DNA of 64,000 nucleotides, from the NCBI RefSeq assembly GCF_051401765.1, contig NC_135071.1:10828961-10892960 (forward strand). Reading direction: 5' to 3'. Positions 1 through 14,700 of the stretch are shown here, piece by piece. This DNA comes from Calliopsis andreniformis (lineage: Eukaryota; Arthropoda; Insecta; Hymenoptera; Andrenidae). The notes beneath the pieces were generated by a model, which did not search any database, was not told the origin of the DNA, and saw only the letters and a list, made by a program, of their open reading frames with translations. How positions within the stretch are numbered: position 1 is the stretch's first letter; every line of letters begins with the position of its first letter. The position numbers and the translations under genes are program-made.

Positions 1-400
1 GTTTATATAGCTATCTATTGTTGTATTTTTTCTTTCATCTTGTTTATTTGCAAGGTGAAACGAGATGATGAATTCGTCATACATTTTTTATTACTCCTCT
101 CGCGCCTAATCTATGTAGTTTCCTATATATTCTTGCCCCTTTGTAGTTTATTTAATTATTTACATATTTGTCCTTTGTTTCACTCTTATATTACTTTCAC
201 CATCCTCTATCCTCGGAACTGTATTCTGTATATTATATGCCTTCGTGCACTCTACTTCTTCCTACTCTCTCTACGATAATTTTCCTTTTATTTCGTTTTA
301 CCTAGCGCATTCTGCTTGTCCTCTTCTTCTATTTTTATTTTCTTCTGTTTTTCTATTACTTGCACTCTCACTTATTTCCACACTTCGATATTATTCGAAT
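1..400. other. Pyrimidine-rich strand-asymmetric tract
   Basis: The + strand is T/C-rich with recurring words such as CTTCTTCCTACTCTCTC and GTCCTCTTCTTCTATTTTT. It resembles the tract at 34857-35340 in texture. The 79-codon open frame at 40-279 is a composition artefact. Confidence 0.45.
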
Positions 401-3400
401 AAAATTATGAAATGATGGGTGAATTGCTATTCTATTTAAAATAGTTCATTATAAAGGAAATATTACTTACAAAATATAATTACTGGTTCCAAATTTTTGT
501 TGTAATCAAAGCTAAAAACTTTTAGCAAAACTAAAAACTCATTCAAATAACAGTCAACTCTACTCACTTCGTTATTCCTATTTTATTATCAATTCGACTG
601 ATTTTTCGCTCAAGTTCGTTCTTTCATTCGTCTTCTGACGCACATTCGCAAGCGATGAAAAATGAAGGGAGCATGATGGTGAACGCGATAGAGCGAGAGA
701 AAAGGGAAGCAAAGTTACAAAAAACGTTGAAGGGAAACGTGAAAGCTGAGGAACGAACGAGAGAGAAAGAAGAATCATTCTCTGCTATTTCGATTCTCCC
801 GCTACGTGCTCGAATGAAATATTTAATAAACTCGTTACGCGACTATTGGCGACTGCGAGCCCGCAGACATGGCTGCGTAATAAATTGCCGACGAATACTT
901 TCCCAGCAACTGCCCCCAGCTTTTCAACATCGTCTCGATCTAGCCACTTTCCACCATTCAACTTATTCTCGAGCCCCTGAAATTTTCATTCCGCTGCTAT
1001 CCGGTTTTGGCATTTTTCCTGCCGTTTCCAGTTTCTAGTCTCATACATTCGATTTTCCCCCGTTGAGTCGCTTTTGTTACGAAAAGAAATTAACTCTTCC
1101 ATTGCTGTTCTCTAACTTTGTGCAGCTACTTTCTCACGCAAAAAGTTTCCCTTTGAAGCAGTGGTAACGAGTAGGTTGAATGAGGCTTTTTATATTTGCT
1201 CTGTTCGCAGATGTTATTTATTTGTTTGCGGAAAATGAGGTAGAATGTAGGCACCAAGGAAGAAATGCTTCTACATTGTCACTTGTCTTTTTATATAGGA
1301 GTGTGTTGCCTTTTTACATTTTTCATTGGCCAGGTGCAATTAAAATTTATTTGAAATGAGAATACGAAACCTATTTTACGAGGGTAGATTATCAAAGGCG
1401 GACTCAAGGTTTCGTATTAACAGCGAACTGTGATAAAAGATGTGCTACGTTTTTACTGAAGGGGTTTTTGTGTAATTATTAAAATCCTTGTGTAAATAAG
1501 TACGTAGTATTTAACAAAGTCGAGCATGGAAAGATAATTTTAAGGAATGAATTATTTCAAGTGTTATATTGTCTGTATTTTAAAAACGACTGAGAAAAGA
1601 TATAAATAATATATTTATTTCATCTCATTAAAAAAATCTATTGTGTGTTTAAATAAGTAAATGCAGGGTTATTTGAAAACAGTTTTGATCAAATAACGCA
1701 ATCTAGTTAACTAAATTTTCAGATAACACTTTAAACTTGTAAGCTTAACTAATTGAAGTCACCATGTAAAATGGCTGACTCCACCTACATGAAGCTCACT
1801 CTCGGTAATATACAACCAGGAATTACTGTGTTTGTAATACGTGATATTAGCGGTATTGAGTGAGTTTAATTAGGATTACTGATTAAAGTGCACTTTGATT
1901 AAAGACAGAATTACTGTACTGCAACAAAATTTATTGATGTTATTACTTTGTATGGTGCACAGTCCATTCCAGTGTTCCTATTTCGTTGCGTCGTATGTAA
2001 TAGAAATCCAATTATTCGAATACTATGTCGTGTGAACACCTGTTAACTGAATTTCAGTAGTACTGAACAGTTGGAAGCTGGTTGGATCGATTATTGATTA
2101 ATTCTGTTATTGTGCTCCTCGCGTATCATGTATGGAATATTCAAAGTTATACTGTGATCCTGCCACTATTGTTGTCGCAGTTTCTGAAATTAAATTTGTG
2201 GGTTTTGATTTGAAAACGAAATGCCCGTGGAAAAGTAAAAGAGTAAACTGATCAAATGTAAATGTATGTATGTATATGTTTCTACATGTAAATATCATGC
2301 ATATTATTCGATACTATTATTGTTAGATTATTTACTAAAACTTTGAACGAACGGAAGAATAAAATACTGTTTCATATTTTTCAAATATTGTTTCATCCCA
2401 TAATTACTCACAGTAACATTCTTCTTATTTTCTTCTTCAGTTTGTCTTAAACTATAAATGAATTAAAATAAATTAAGTCAACTACTCAGATTACTTATGG
2501 AGAATTAATATAAATTTCTTAAATTACAATTAAAAAAATTTGAACCTACTGCAATCATTTTCTGTCTATGATCCTCAATATTTTTGTTTAGTTTTCCTTC
2601 AAATGTTTATATATTACCATAATGACTGATTTTGACGCGAAATATTGACGCATAATATTCTTCTATTGGTTGGTTAGTGGAAGGCTCAGGTCCTGTTATG
2701 AAATCCAATTCCGATATCGATGCTGTCCGACAAACGGTGGTTTGTAAATTATGTGAACCTTACCCAGGAAGTACGGTTTGGCAGACCATATGACGATTTC
2801 GATCTCGATGAATGTCACTGAAACTATTTTAATCTCAGGAACTTCTTGACAAACGATTCACTAGACTTAGGTCTGGTGGACTTATCGGTGGACGATTCGA
2901 AATACGGTTTATCGATTTGAAAACAGGATATTTCTCTTTTGAAGAGCTGCTGTGGTTGAAGTACCAACAAAGTCAGATTGATCAATTGAATCGTTCTAAT
3001 CGATAAGTGAAGCAGTTTATTTGGGTCTCGCAGGAAAGCTTCGAGAAATGGATTGCCAACAAGATTAATAAAAAACGTGTGATTTATGAATGCATGAAAT
3101 ATGACAAATTTCGATTACAGGTCTTTAAGCATTCTATTTCAATTTTGAAGTAAGAAGGATTATTAATACCCAAAAGTAAAGATATTATAGATAAGTTTAA
3201 AAGTCTAGAGTGAAATCTTAAATATGCGATACTTTATAAATATATATTATAGATTAAGTAATGATTTGAGGAATTACAACTAAAGATATTTTGGGAGTGT
3301 AGTAATATATTAGACACAATGTTTGATAATAATAATAATATTATGTCGAGTCTGCTTCACCGTGTATTTAATTAAGAACACTCTCATCTTTGCTCATTGT

Positions 3401-6400
3401 CAGTTCAGTCTACTGGATTTCTATAAAGAAAATGAAAATTTACAGGAGTGGAATTGGAAGGTAAGAGGGAAGGATAATTTTTTACAGATGCATGACTCCT
3501 TTGGAATCTCTCCCTTCTTCTCGCCGCTAATATTTGACATTGACGAATCTAGCATTGTTGCGACCCCTCGAAGGAGACGTCCTTCGAACCCCTTTCATCT
3601 TCTACTGTCGAATGAAGTCTCTTCGGTTTCTACCGCTGGTCGGTCGTTACGACGAATTCTCATACTTTCGTCCCATTCATGTGTAATCATACCCTTGACG
3701 CTTAGAAGACGATGCTGTAGGGATATCTGTAGAAATATTTCTTAAATATTTTAGACATATGTAAATACGAAGAAATATAACTTATATTAGAAATTTAACT
3801 CTTTTACACTGTTCTACTTTTAAAAGTCAACAAATTTTTGAATTCTAGTTAAAAGAAGTATTCCTGTCAACTTATTGAGATTTAAATTATGCAAACATAT
3901 TCCACTATTCAACAACGTAAAATATTTCTACAAAAATTGTTATTTCCTTGTACTTTCTTAGTGGTATTATTATACGCGAAGGCAACTTCAAACTTATTCA
4001 TTTGTGGCAACAAGTGAAGATTGACACTCGAGAAAAATTGCTTAAAGCAAATAATTATCCTCGAAAAACATCACATCGTAGCAGCATTATTTGGAGGATG
4101 TCAACGACCCAAAAGACACGAGAATGCAACGTGACAGGAAAAAGACGAAAAGAGATGAAAGGAGAGGCGGGAGGTGACGACACATTGACTCGGTGTTAAG
4201 CCCTTGAAATTACACGTAGAACTTGGGCAAGCCTGGACCACGTTCTCCATTACCTTCCTATTTCCTCACCTCTTACTAACTCGACTAAAGTTTCACAAAT
4301 TACTTCGTATTACCTTCATCGCCTTGACTCGCTCCTCACAGTTTGCTCCGAGTAATTATCGTATCTTGTGACAGAACTTTGAGTGTCCATTTTCCATAGA
4401 TAACGCTTATTCAATAACAAACACGGCACCTATTATAACACGAAGTTGACTTCCGTCGACCAGTAACTAAAACTAATGTTTTAGGCGTTCAGAATATCCT
4501 GATCGAAACTCAGATTCTATCGTTTACAGACAAATCTAACTTTAGAATTAGTGGGTAGATATTTTCGAAAGCAGGATAGAAGTATTAGTGTAAGGTGTCT
4601 TCAGTTCTTTTAGTGTCTGCAAAAATAGAAGAACATTGTTTTGAAATGTAGTAGCTTTTTTACTTTGATTTGTATCCTATGTCTGAGGTAAAAATATTTA
4701 GAATTCACGTATGGTCAGCTGCGACTATGAGTAATTTCTGAGGTATTAAGAAAAGTGTGTCAGATATTAATACGACCCAAATTAGATACATACGTAAAAA
4801 AGAGTTTCTTGACGCGTTAGATTTGTTACACGTAGCAGGTGCATGTTACACTCTTATTAATTTGAAACATTTATACTATTTATTTGAAACTCTTTCTTGA
4901 AGCTATGTCAGTTTATTTGTGAACACCGAATGCTTACACGCTTGATACTTTTATAATTTACAGAGAAATTAAAGTAGGACGTACTATGAAAAATACTAAC
5001 TACTTCTATTTATTTTTCTGTTTATATTAATACCAGATCTCATTAGAGTCTTACTACACAAAAATTTATTTGAAATTCTTATTTTTAGTAAAATGGAGAT
5101 AAAACAGTAATACAGACTACATGTTAGTGTCTCTTACGGTTCGAATATAGTCACATTATGTAGAGATAAAACTAATATATATAATAATCATATTGTACAA
5201 ATTTGTATTTAAATTTCATATAGCTCACCTCTATTCCTTCTCTGTGACAAATTCCTGAAGAACGCCTCCCTTTTCTCGTTCACGAATGAGAGTAACTTCT
5301 GCTTCATTTGTAAGTTGAAGAAGCAGACCAAGTCTCTCGTTCTCTTGCTTCAGTTTCCGTTTCATTTCCAAGTGACACACATAAGATATTCAAAGAAAAA
5401 GATAGGCGTACAGTTCCTTCAGAACGGTCCTCGAGGATGATCAGCCTGAAAGAAGAGGGCACCCCGGATGTCTCGGGGCTTCCCTGGAAGACAATACGAG
5501 GAGTGCACGTCGAGACTACCACTCAGACTTGCCTGGAGGCGACCTGTAATAAACAATATGACTCTTACCTAAACCTTTTGTGCGCCACCCGGTACTTCCT
5601 GCTCTGGATGGGGCCGAGGGTGCATTCGGGATGCCCTACGGCCCTGCTCTGTCACATGCTGTAAATAGAGAGCCAGATGAATTAAGTTCTGCAGAAACGT
5701 CTGCCCTCCTATCTGCGCGGATCAAGAATCAGTTTTGTTTAATCAGTTTCCTTCCAACTGGACTAGACGTGAAGGGAAAAGTTTCCCTTTGAGACTTTGT
5801 TTAATTAGTGTTAACACTTGAGTGGACAGCGACGCCTTTGTTAAGCGATTAGACGGGGTTACTTAGGTCATGATGAAGGATGCTTACGAGGGTGGAATGA
5901 AAAATGAGTATTGGAGAACTGTTCTTAAATGGTGACAAAAAATTTGTGATCTTTCGAGTGTCTTGAAATTTTTTTTTTTTTAAGTGTATTTAAAAAGTAT
6001 TGTATCTGTTAATTTTGCTATACCCTAGAGATAAGAAATGGTTATTTGTCTGTGTTTAAAAATGTGGGTAAATGTAGTGTGATAATATTAATTTTTTATG
6101 TAAAATATAATATGATGATGTGACTTTTTATCAAAGCGTAGGAACACTATAATTTTTTTCCTAAATTCATCAGGTGATCGTTGATTAATGTTGACTAGGA
6201 AAACACGTTTGAAAGTGATCTTTGCTCAGCGAGAAAATTAGTTAGAAGCTTATTAGGAGATACCTCTCTTTTTCCTGTTGGAAAAGGCTTTTTATCAATT
6301 AACACCTTCCGAGGAGTCTATTTCTTTCTGCCCTGTTTCCTCTCTTATTGTGAATTTTTTAAGAGAATCATAAGCTCATAATGATATACTTAATTGCAGG

Positions 6401-9400
6401 AAATTTAGTCTTGTATTTAAGTAATATTTTAAAATATTTCTGTAAGATGGAAGTAAAACATCATAAAAGACACTTGTGAATTTTCTAAAATATTTCCAAC
6501 GTGTACATGGTATCTTTCGATCGACGTTGCAATATAAATTTTTTATACGTGTTAGTTTGCATTTTTCATCGCCATCAATTCAGAAAATTGGCTCGTCGTG
6601 GAACTGCAATTTCAAAATAAAGCACACGGGGCGACTAATATTTTTATTTTTGCACGACTACTTTTCACCTAGTAAAAAGTTCCATCCGCGTACTTACCTC
6701 GCAGAGAGGTTCCAATAAAGCTCAAAAAATCGAGCAGTATAATTTAAGTAAGACGGGAAGTTCCGAAGATTTAGAGATCCGCTTTTATAAGAAGTTTACA
6801 ATTCTCGAGACCGACAACCCCGTGGAAAATGTTGGATGTTCTTTCCTTAAACGCACGGCTTCGCCGGAAGTGGAAGACATTAAGGAATTTTCTACTTTCG
6901 TAGTTTTGCTGGCGCAAGCTGAAGCTTTCTTATAATTTTCAACAATTCCAACGAAATTGTCTGACCGAGCACGTCTCCGAGTATTTCGTTCTCGTTTCGA
7001 AACGGTTGCTTCGAAGCCAACTGCAAATTAGGGGAACCGAGTTGAATCCAATTAACACCCTTCAACCACTCACCTTTGCCTTCTTACTTTCCTGAAAAGA
7101 GTTTCATTTTCTTTAATGATGGGCAATCATTGTTTCTTTATCAGAAGCGCGAAGAAACAAAGGTTTCCTATCGTCCACATTAATTGCTTTGCTTTCTCGC
7201 CTGACGACGTTTGCATTAACAGGTTCCTAGTGCCTTTTTTGTGATGTCGATGTTTTAAATGCGTATTATAAGTATTTCTTGAAATTATTTTCTCTTTTTA
7301 CTAATTTCTACTTATCTGCTCCCACACTTTTGCACAGTGGTGCATAGTCCTCATGTTCTACAGTCACAGAATAAATTTCTGAATTCGAGTTCTTTCTTCG
7401 TATCAGCTACAAAGAGAGATGGGTAAAATTTTATCTACATAGAAATTTCGAAGTTCCAATAAAAGATAGAAAAAGCTTTAAATAAAAAAGGTCCCTTTTT
7501 CTTGTCCCAATTTATTAAAATAATTTGTTATCTATATAATGTCCATTCCTGGTTATAGATACACCTTTCAACAAGAGAAAACTTTCTGCAACATTTTCCT
7601 TTTCTACTTTCGAGCAGGAATGTTTGTTCGTTGATACGAGTCCGGTTCGTATATAAAGTCGATTCTCGAGGAGAAATTCCAATGATACTTTTTTCGCGTG
7701 ACACACGAGACGCTCGCATTCCCTGTAATAAATACAAAGGGTAGTTTCTTTGAGAACTTACACGTCACCCTGTTTCTTTGAAATTGGTTGATTTAGCAGA
7801 ATGTTTGGAGATGAGCCAGACTGTCATATTAGGTTATTCCCGAAACGTATTGCCATGCAACGGGCATAGTTGAGATAATGTTTCTCAGGGGTGCAACAGA
7901 TACTAGACGTATTCAGTCGAATGGCTCTGTCGACGGATTTATGAGCTGCCGAAGTTCTATGATATTACTACCTCGGGTACATTTATGCGCGTTTTCTTGC
8001 TATTACTTTTGTATATTTGTAGTTTTTATTCTAGTGTTGGAACTTGGGTATTCGATTATTATGTTAAACGAAGAATCATTAGGACTCCTCGTGGAGTTAA
8101 TGAGTTAGGACTAATGATAACTATTCGAAATTGGAATTTTTATGTTGACAAAAGTTCAGACTCGAAAATACTGAAAACATTGAAGACAGTGATGGCAGTA
8201 TTACCTGTGCCAGCTAGTCAAAATTAATTCCTAAAAAGAAATTGGAATGTAAACAACCCTTATGAACTTTAAAGTGTTCAAAGTGTCTATATGGTTAAAT
8301 CTCTTAGTTGCTGTGAAGACTTCGTATAGACAGTATCAAATCGTTTAAGGTATTCCTCTTTCACAGTTAAATAATTTTAGCTCTAATTTCATGTTTATAA
8401 GGTTACATCATACTACCCTTGCTTGACGTTTTTGTTTAACATAACAAAATTATTAATTTTCTAATATGTCCAATCATTTGATAAATATTCCACTTTCGAT
8501 AATAATTTGTGCTTGGTAACTTTTTTGGTTCAAGAAATAGATTCATATGTTTAGAACTAAGGGGATTGCAGGAAATCCTGAACAGTGTTTGACGTTATTT
8601 AAATAACTTCAGCTTGGAATATTATTTATCTTAAAATTGCGAATAGAATGAATTACTTCTGAATAACGTAGTTTTTACTCCAACAATTACTCGTTTAAGT
8701 AACGCTCAACTCTGATCCCAAACAAACACTTGTTCCACAACAATAGCAAATTTTCATATCTGCTTACTGTGGTCACCTCTATGCAAACTAGGGAGTTTCC
8801 TAAACGCGAGAGTCTAATCTACCCGCGAAATTCTCCTAGCTTCCGAACGTTGTGGTGCAAACAGGAAGGGAAAGCGTGACAAGTCATTGCGGTGGCAGTT
8901 AAACAATGGAAAGTTAAGAACGAAAAGATACGAGGGACAGATAAGGCAGGAGGAGAGGAAGAAAGAGAGGACGGGCCTCTCGTTCCAAGTTTTCTGATTA
9001 AATCTGTTCTCCGACTTCCGAGCTAGTAAAAAGGGAAGAAAAAGGATGAAATCGTCTCCGTTTTCTCCTCGTTGAGTTCCAGAATCTGGCAAACGAGAAT
9101 ACCAAGATGGAAAATGATGCTGGACAGGAAAACTGTGATTCTTGTAGTCTATGTGTTTGTTCATTAGTTGCTCCTAGTGATTAAAGGTAACTTGGAAATT
9201 CTATTTAATGTACGAAGAAAGTTTCCCATTTTTATTGATAACATACACATAACTGCTCTGTCTGCAAAGACACTTGCGAGCTGCTGTGTAAAGTATGCGC
9301 GTTGTGTGAGATCAAGGCTATTTTGTTTGGACTTTGAAATAGCCAGATTATTCCTTAGGAAATGCGAGATAAATTTTGGGACTTCTAGACATTCAAAGTT

Positions 9401-9632
9401 TTCAGATATTTCTATTAGCAGACATAACTTTAGGGGGATATTTAGGAATTGTTTTTCCCAATGTGGAGTAGTTAATCTTCTCTTCTTTTAAGAAGAGCAA
9501 AATGGACCTATTTTTTCATGTTGAATTTGTTAACTGTACGTACTTTTCTCTCAAAAGCTGTAAAAGATACCCAAACCAAATTTTAATCACATGTTTTTTC
9601 AACCTTCTTTTCTGTATTGATATGTTAGAATA

Positions 9633-10016
9633 CCAAGTGTTCGACAACAGGTGCCATAAATTTCAAGTGGTGATATTACGTGTCAAAGCAGGGCAGACAT
9701 CAAGAATTGCCTTTAAAGCTTCGTTTAAGAGTTATTAATTCTTGAAAAAACGTGTAAAATTCGTGGGTTTGATTTGACATGTGTCCAGCTTGGGACTTAT
9801 TCTACTGATTTCGCTGTGTCTGACCTGCTCAGTACGCATCAGCAGTAGAATAGATCCTAAGTCAGACATATTTCACGCATATTTTAGGTGTTTTCTCAAC
9901 AATTAATAATTCTGAAACAAAGCCTCAAATCTATTTTTATTGTTCAGGATTTTCGTCTTATTTTATCGTACAGAATCGTTCTCTAAAATTTCTGACACTT
10001 GCTGTAGAACATCCTG
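9633..10016. mobile_element. Long-inverted-repeat (foldback) element, copy 1, near full length
   Basis: Left end CCAAGTGTTCGACAACAGG and right end GTAGAACATCCTG are inverted and diverged. Similarity continues inward for most of each half, for example TTATTAATTCTTGAAAAAAC on the left against AACAATTAATAATTCTG read in reverse on the right. The centre (about 9790-9880) is also self-complementary, with CTTATTCTACT facing AGTAGAATAGAT. The left end is preceded by TA (9631-9632), as expected for a TA-target element. No transposase frame is present, so this is a non-autonomous foldback/MITE. Three more copies lie in this window. Confidence 0.75.
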
Positions 10017-11439
10017 ACTAACAATACTGCTGAAAACAAAACATAAAATTTTTCAAAGGATATTCAATTTGTTTTGTTCCATTTTGTAACTTCTACCAGC
10101 AAAATATTTGTTCACTTATCCATGAAAATTTAATTGTTTGTAAACATGTAGACAATTATAAATCTACTGCCTGCTGGCAGCGTTTTCGATTTAAAATCGC
10201 GTTGAATTAAAAAACTGATTTAAAGTCGATATTTAAATGAAAATAAAGTAGCAAAGAATCGATCGTTTTGTACTAGCGACATTGAAATCTCGTTATAATT
10301 CTGACACGCGTCACTGTTGCTCATTCTTCTTTTGCTCGAGGACCTTACCGTTCGTAGCTTCGAGATCTTCTCTACCGACGAAAACCATTCTTTTCCCCGC
10401 TGTCATTTATCATCTCATACGAGGGCAAGAGGCTTTGTATCACTCGTCGAAGGAGCTCTCGAACAATGGCGAATCATCGTCTGGGAAATAATTTCGAGAA
10501 TTTACCGAGCTTCTGCACATACCTATGTTTTATTTCATTGGTTCCCCGAATACCAACCCTCGCTTCCGTGGTATCAGAGAATCATTTCGCGATTGAGAAT
10601 TAGACTGGGTTTGATGACAAGGGGGTTATCGATAGATAAGCGTGAGTGTTACGTGATAAATGGATGAAGAAACAATAAATCAGTTGAGGGGAAGATAAGG
10701 GATAAAGCGTGACAGATAGTGGGAATGAAGAGGGAGTTATTCCAAGCGTAGGAGTAAGTCTAAAATGTGGAATAAAATCTTTTTAGACGCAGTGTCTTTG
10801 ACAAAAAATGGAACTTCAGAATTCATTTGATTACTACCTTAGGTGATATTTTCATTCATATCTTAAAAATAGGATTTGTATTATTGATCATAGAAGAGTC
10901 AATTATAAAAAGTGTTTGAATATACATATAAATATTCAGTTTTTGATACGTAAGATAGTTTCTTTTATATATTTCATGTTTTTTATGATTAATTTTACAT
11001 ATATGATTACATATGCTTAGTTTCTTATACATAAAAAGCTTCGGGGACGAATAGAGCGTTAAACTAATGAATAAAGATTGTACAAATATTTATTCTTTTC
11101 TCATAGAACTTTTTTGTTAACAAAAGACATTACAGGATGATCATCTCAAAGCTGAATGCTTCCTTTTAATAAATTAGTATTAAATTTCTTACATTTTTGA
11201 AATTTATGAATTTAAATAATTTTGTAAATAGAAGTTTTCTATTTACTCTTCTCCAGAGTCTTGTGGCGGTTTTTTGCGGAAGTACCGTGTTTTTAATCAA
11301 TCCTCGTAGCGCAGACTGAAGTTATTTACAGAGTAATACGAAAGTGTATACAAATAGTGAAGTCAGACGTGAGAATGAAACACATTGCGTAAGAACAATC
11401 CCATGTTTCTAGAGTTGAAATAAATGCCGTGAAATGCTT

Positions 11440-11760
11440 TGCTCGAGGTAATAAGAACGCCTCCCATCGTCATCTCCTATCTCGACTTCCAATTTGCGCA
11501 AACTATTAACTTACCCCTGTGACAAGCTCGTCTGCACATCGCGAAACAAAGCTCTCTCTTAGTCCACCAAAAGCCCGCATGAGCTTTGATTTCAGAGCGC
11601 GTTAAATCGTTCACGTTCGCCAATTAACGTTACGCCGCCGTTTTCGTGTTCAACTGCTCAGAGGCTCGTTAAATAATTAGCTTAATTTGGCCGACGAAAC
11701 GCGGATTCTTGTGCGTCTAGATTCTTCGATTCGTTTCGTTTGCGTTGTTCCAAATCAAGC
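11440..11760. promoter_or_regulatory. Candidate conserved non-coding island
   Basis: A G+C- and CpG-richer block sits between AT-rich flanks. It includes AATTAACGTTACGCCGCCG and AAATAATTAGCTTAATTTGG, two homeodomain-like clusters. All frames contain stops and no splice-flanked exon is apparent. It is listed as an island worth comparing with related genomes, not as a proven element. Confidence 0.2.
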
Positions 11761-14700
11761 AATGTATCTGTGGAGTGGATTTCAGAATTTTAAAAATACT
11801 CTAGGTGGTTCAAGCTTTTACTTTAGTATTTTTATTTGAAGGAAATGTACTTCTAAACTGTTTGGAAAATTTTTGTACTTCATTTATTTCACTAGTATAT
11901 AAAATACTCTACATATGTATCATGTACCGACTTTAGAAGTAAATGTACCATTTTCCAGTAGGGAGATAGATACCATAATTGTAGTCTATTACAATTCTAA
12001 AGGAACTCTTTACTGTGATGTAACATAGGTATATTGTAAGTATAAGAATATGCATTATATTGCAAGTATAACAAATTCATTTCTATTATATAAAATAATT
12101 TCAGATGTATCTTCATGTGAGAATCTATACATTAAGTACAATTACTCAAACCTATATCCAATGAAATTATTATTTTTCAAATGCCTAAGTATCAATATAA
12201 AACAGTTCTCCAAAATTTCTTCTTCGTATTCAGTTTAAATATGTAAAACCAATTCTAATATCTAGAATATAATTCATAATACACTGTAATTGTTATTCGT
12301 TTATAAGACTACTAAGGAGGTAATAGACAGATTTTCAAATTCAAAGAAAAGTCGCGCGTTTCCAGCATTCGATAATAAAGTAGGTTGTGACTGTAACGAG
12401 TCAGACGCAGCCTCGAAACGCTCGAGGTGGCGCCATCTCGTAGGACACGGCTGAACTGTTCATCTTCATAAAAAGCGAATAGTTGCTAAACCGCGTAAAG
12501 TTCGCTGGTGAAATTTGGACTTTGTGAAAAGTTTCCAATTCAGTTCTCTGGAATGAAAAGGACCGTGCTCGTTATCCTTCAGCGTTCCCTGATGATTGCG
12601 CGTAAGTTGTTTTCCAATGAGAATTTTCGTCGGTATTTTACTATTCAGTTTCTGTCCCGAATCTATCGCGTCATTAAACATTTTGGTCTTGCATTTCATT
12701 TGATCTTCGAGATTACGTCTTCTACTGTCAAAGATGAAAGGGAGAAATAATAGGAGAAACAGATTTTGAAAGCAAAATCATTTTCTGTTATGATAGTATT
12801 TTAAGTACTAATTATTCAAATTTCGTATTTATTTTGTTTTCATTGCTTTGAATCGGTTAAACCAGTAATCCTTAAAATGTTGCCACTGCCATCTTGCTGG
12901 TTTTAATACTTTTTTAGAAAAAAATTAATTACCTTTTCTTGGAAGAAACATTTAGAAGTTAAATTGGAATAATATTTGAGCGATATAAAAATAAATATTT
13001 GAGTTACAATTATGGGTTGATGACTTAGATAAATTTGAGAATAAGTTAATTAAGGTTAAATATTCGTTAGAACGAAGAAAATTAACTGCGACAATAGGCA
13101 TTTAAGTTATGATATAATTTTAAGTGAAACCTTGATTGTTTTTTAAATACCTTTGTTCATTTCCAAAATTCTACTCAAGTAAAATTTTAATCCAGTTTTT
13201 TAGTTCTTTTTATCAAAAACTCATCTCGAATTTACACATATCGTTTGTTTCACCACTTTGTGCACAATCAATTAGTTAGAAACGTGTCTGACTTGTAATA
13301 AGAAATAAAATGATCTTAAAATCGTGTAATTCTTTAAGAAGTGTATTTTACATAGCTCGTCGCTGTTTAGTGGACACAGATTTTCATAGGACGACATAAC
13401 AACCGCTAAACGAGGAACAAGAAGTTTATCTCGTAATTATCGAGCGCAGGAAACGTTTCGGAACGCGCATTGCTCAAAGTCTGAATAAAAACGTGACGTT
13501 ACACATGTTACTGTGTTCGTCTGTCCCGTGGTTCTACAAATGAACGTGAAACCAAAAAGGCGAATAGAGGCGCATCTGTCACCGATGCTTTTTGTCCACG
13601 TGTATAATTAACAATCTCCCTTCTGGGCTAGCAGAATAATGTTAAAAGCATGAGAAGCTCACATTTCTTCTTCTAAAAAAAAATTTTGCCAATATTCGGT
13701 CCGTTCGACTGGAATGCGAATATAAAAAATTAAATTTCATATTTGTAATATATAAATACAATTAACATTGCTTTTTTAAGTATTGCTTAGATGTACTACT
13801 TGACCTGAATTTTATAAAACTATAATATTACAATATAGAAAGATATAACATCTATAATGCTTTTGTAATATTATATTTTTACATTGTTATAAATATATTT
13901 TAATGATACTTGTTTCTTTCCTTCTATTTTTGTGTTCGTAGTTAGCAAATGATAATAAAACATAAAGAAAAAGTTTCTTAATTAAAAGTACTCGTGTAAT
14001 TAAATTTATTAAATTGATATTTTTCTTTTAATTATTATTTTAAATTAAATTATTTTTGTAGTACTTTCCGATAGCATTTAACAAAGGAATTTGAAACCTT
14101 GCTGTACGCAAATGGCTGAGCAGTCGACGTCGATTTTTATTCGAATTTCGCATGCAGGAGAATGATTTGTCTTGCGTTGAACTCGTATCCGTACTCCAAT
14201 GAAGATTCCTGTGTTTCATGCTTATTTTTCATGGATTATTACCATAACCTTCATTGCATGAACACTGTATTTGCGGTTAATGAGTCATATTTCGATCATA
14301 TCTTCTCGTTTTCATACATCTTTTTCACGTAGAAATGGTTCGTTGATGAACGTAACATATTTAGTACGCTAGGAATATTTCGTGGTATGATAAAGAGTAT
14401 TATTCAACGTTAAAATGTTGAAGTTTAATGGGTATCAGATGCAGTGCCTTCATTCCTGAACTCTAATAATTTGCATTCAATAATTTGTGAAATAGCAAAT
14501 CAAGAAATAATTTAATTCATTTATTTCTAGTTTTATTTATCATGAGATTACTTTTAGTCGTATTTTATTCGTTCTTTTCGATTTTTATTCTTTCTGAACG
14601 CATACACAACTTTTGCCTATCGTGATTGTTTAATAAAAGTAGACTAAATTTACAAAAAAATGTGTAGCAATATATATTTCCAACGGAAAAACACGAACCT

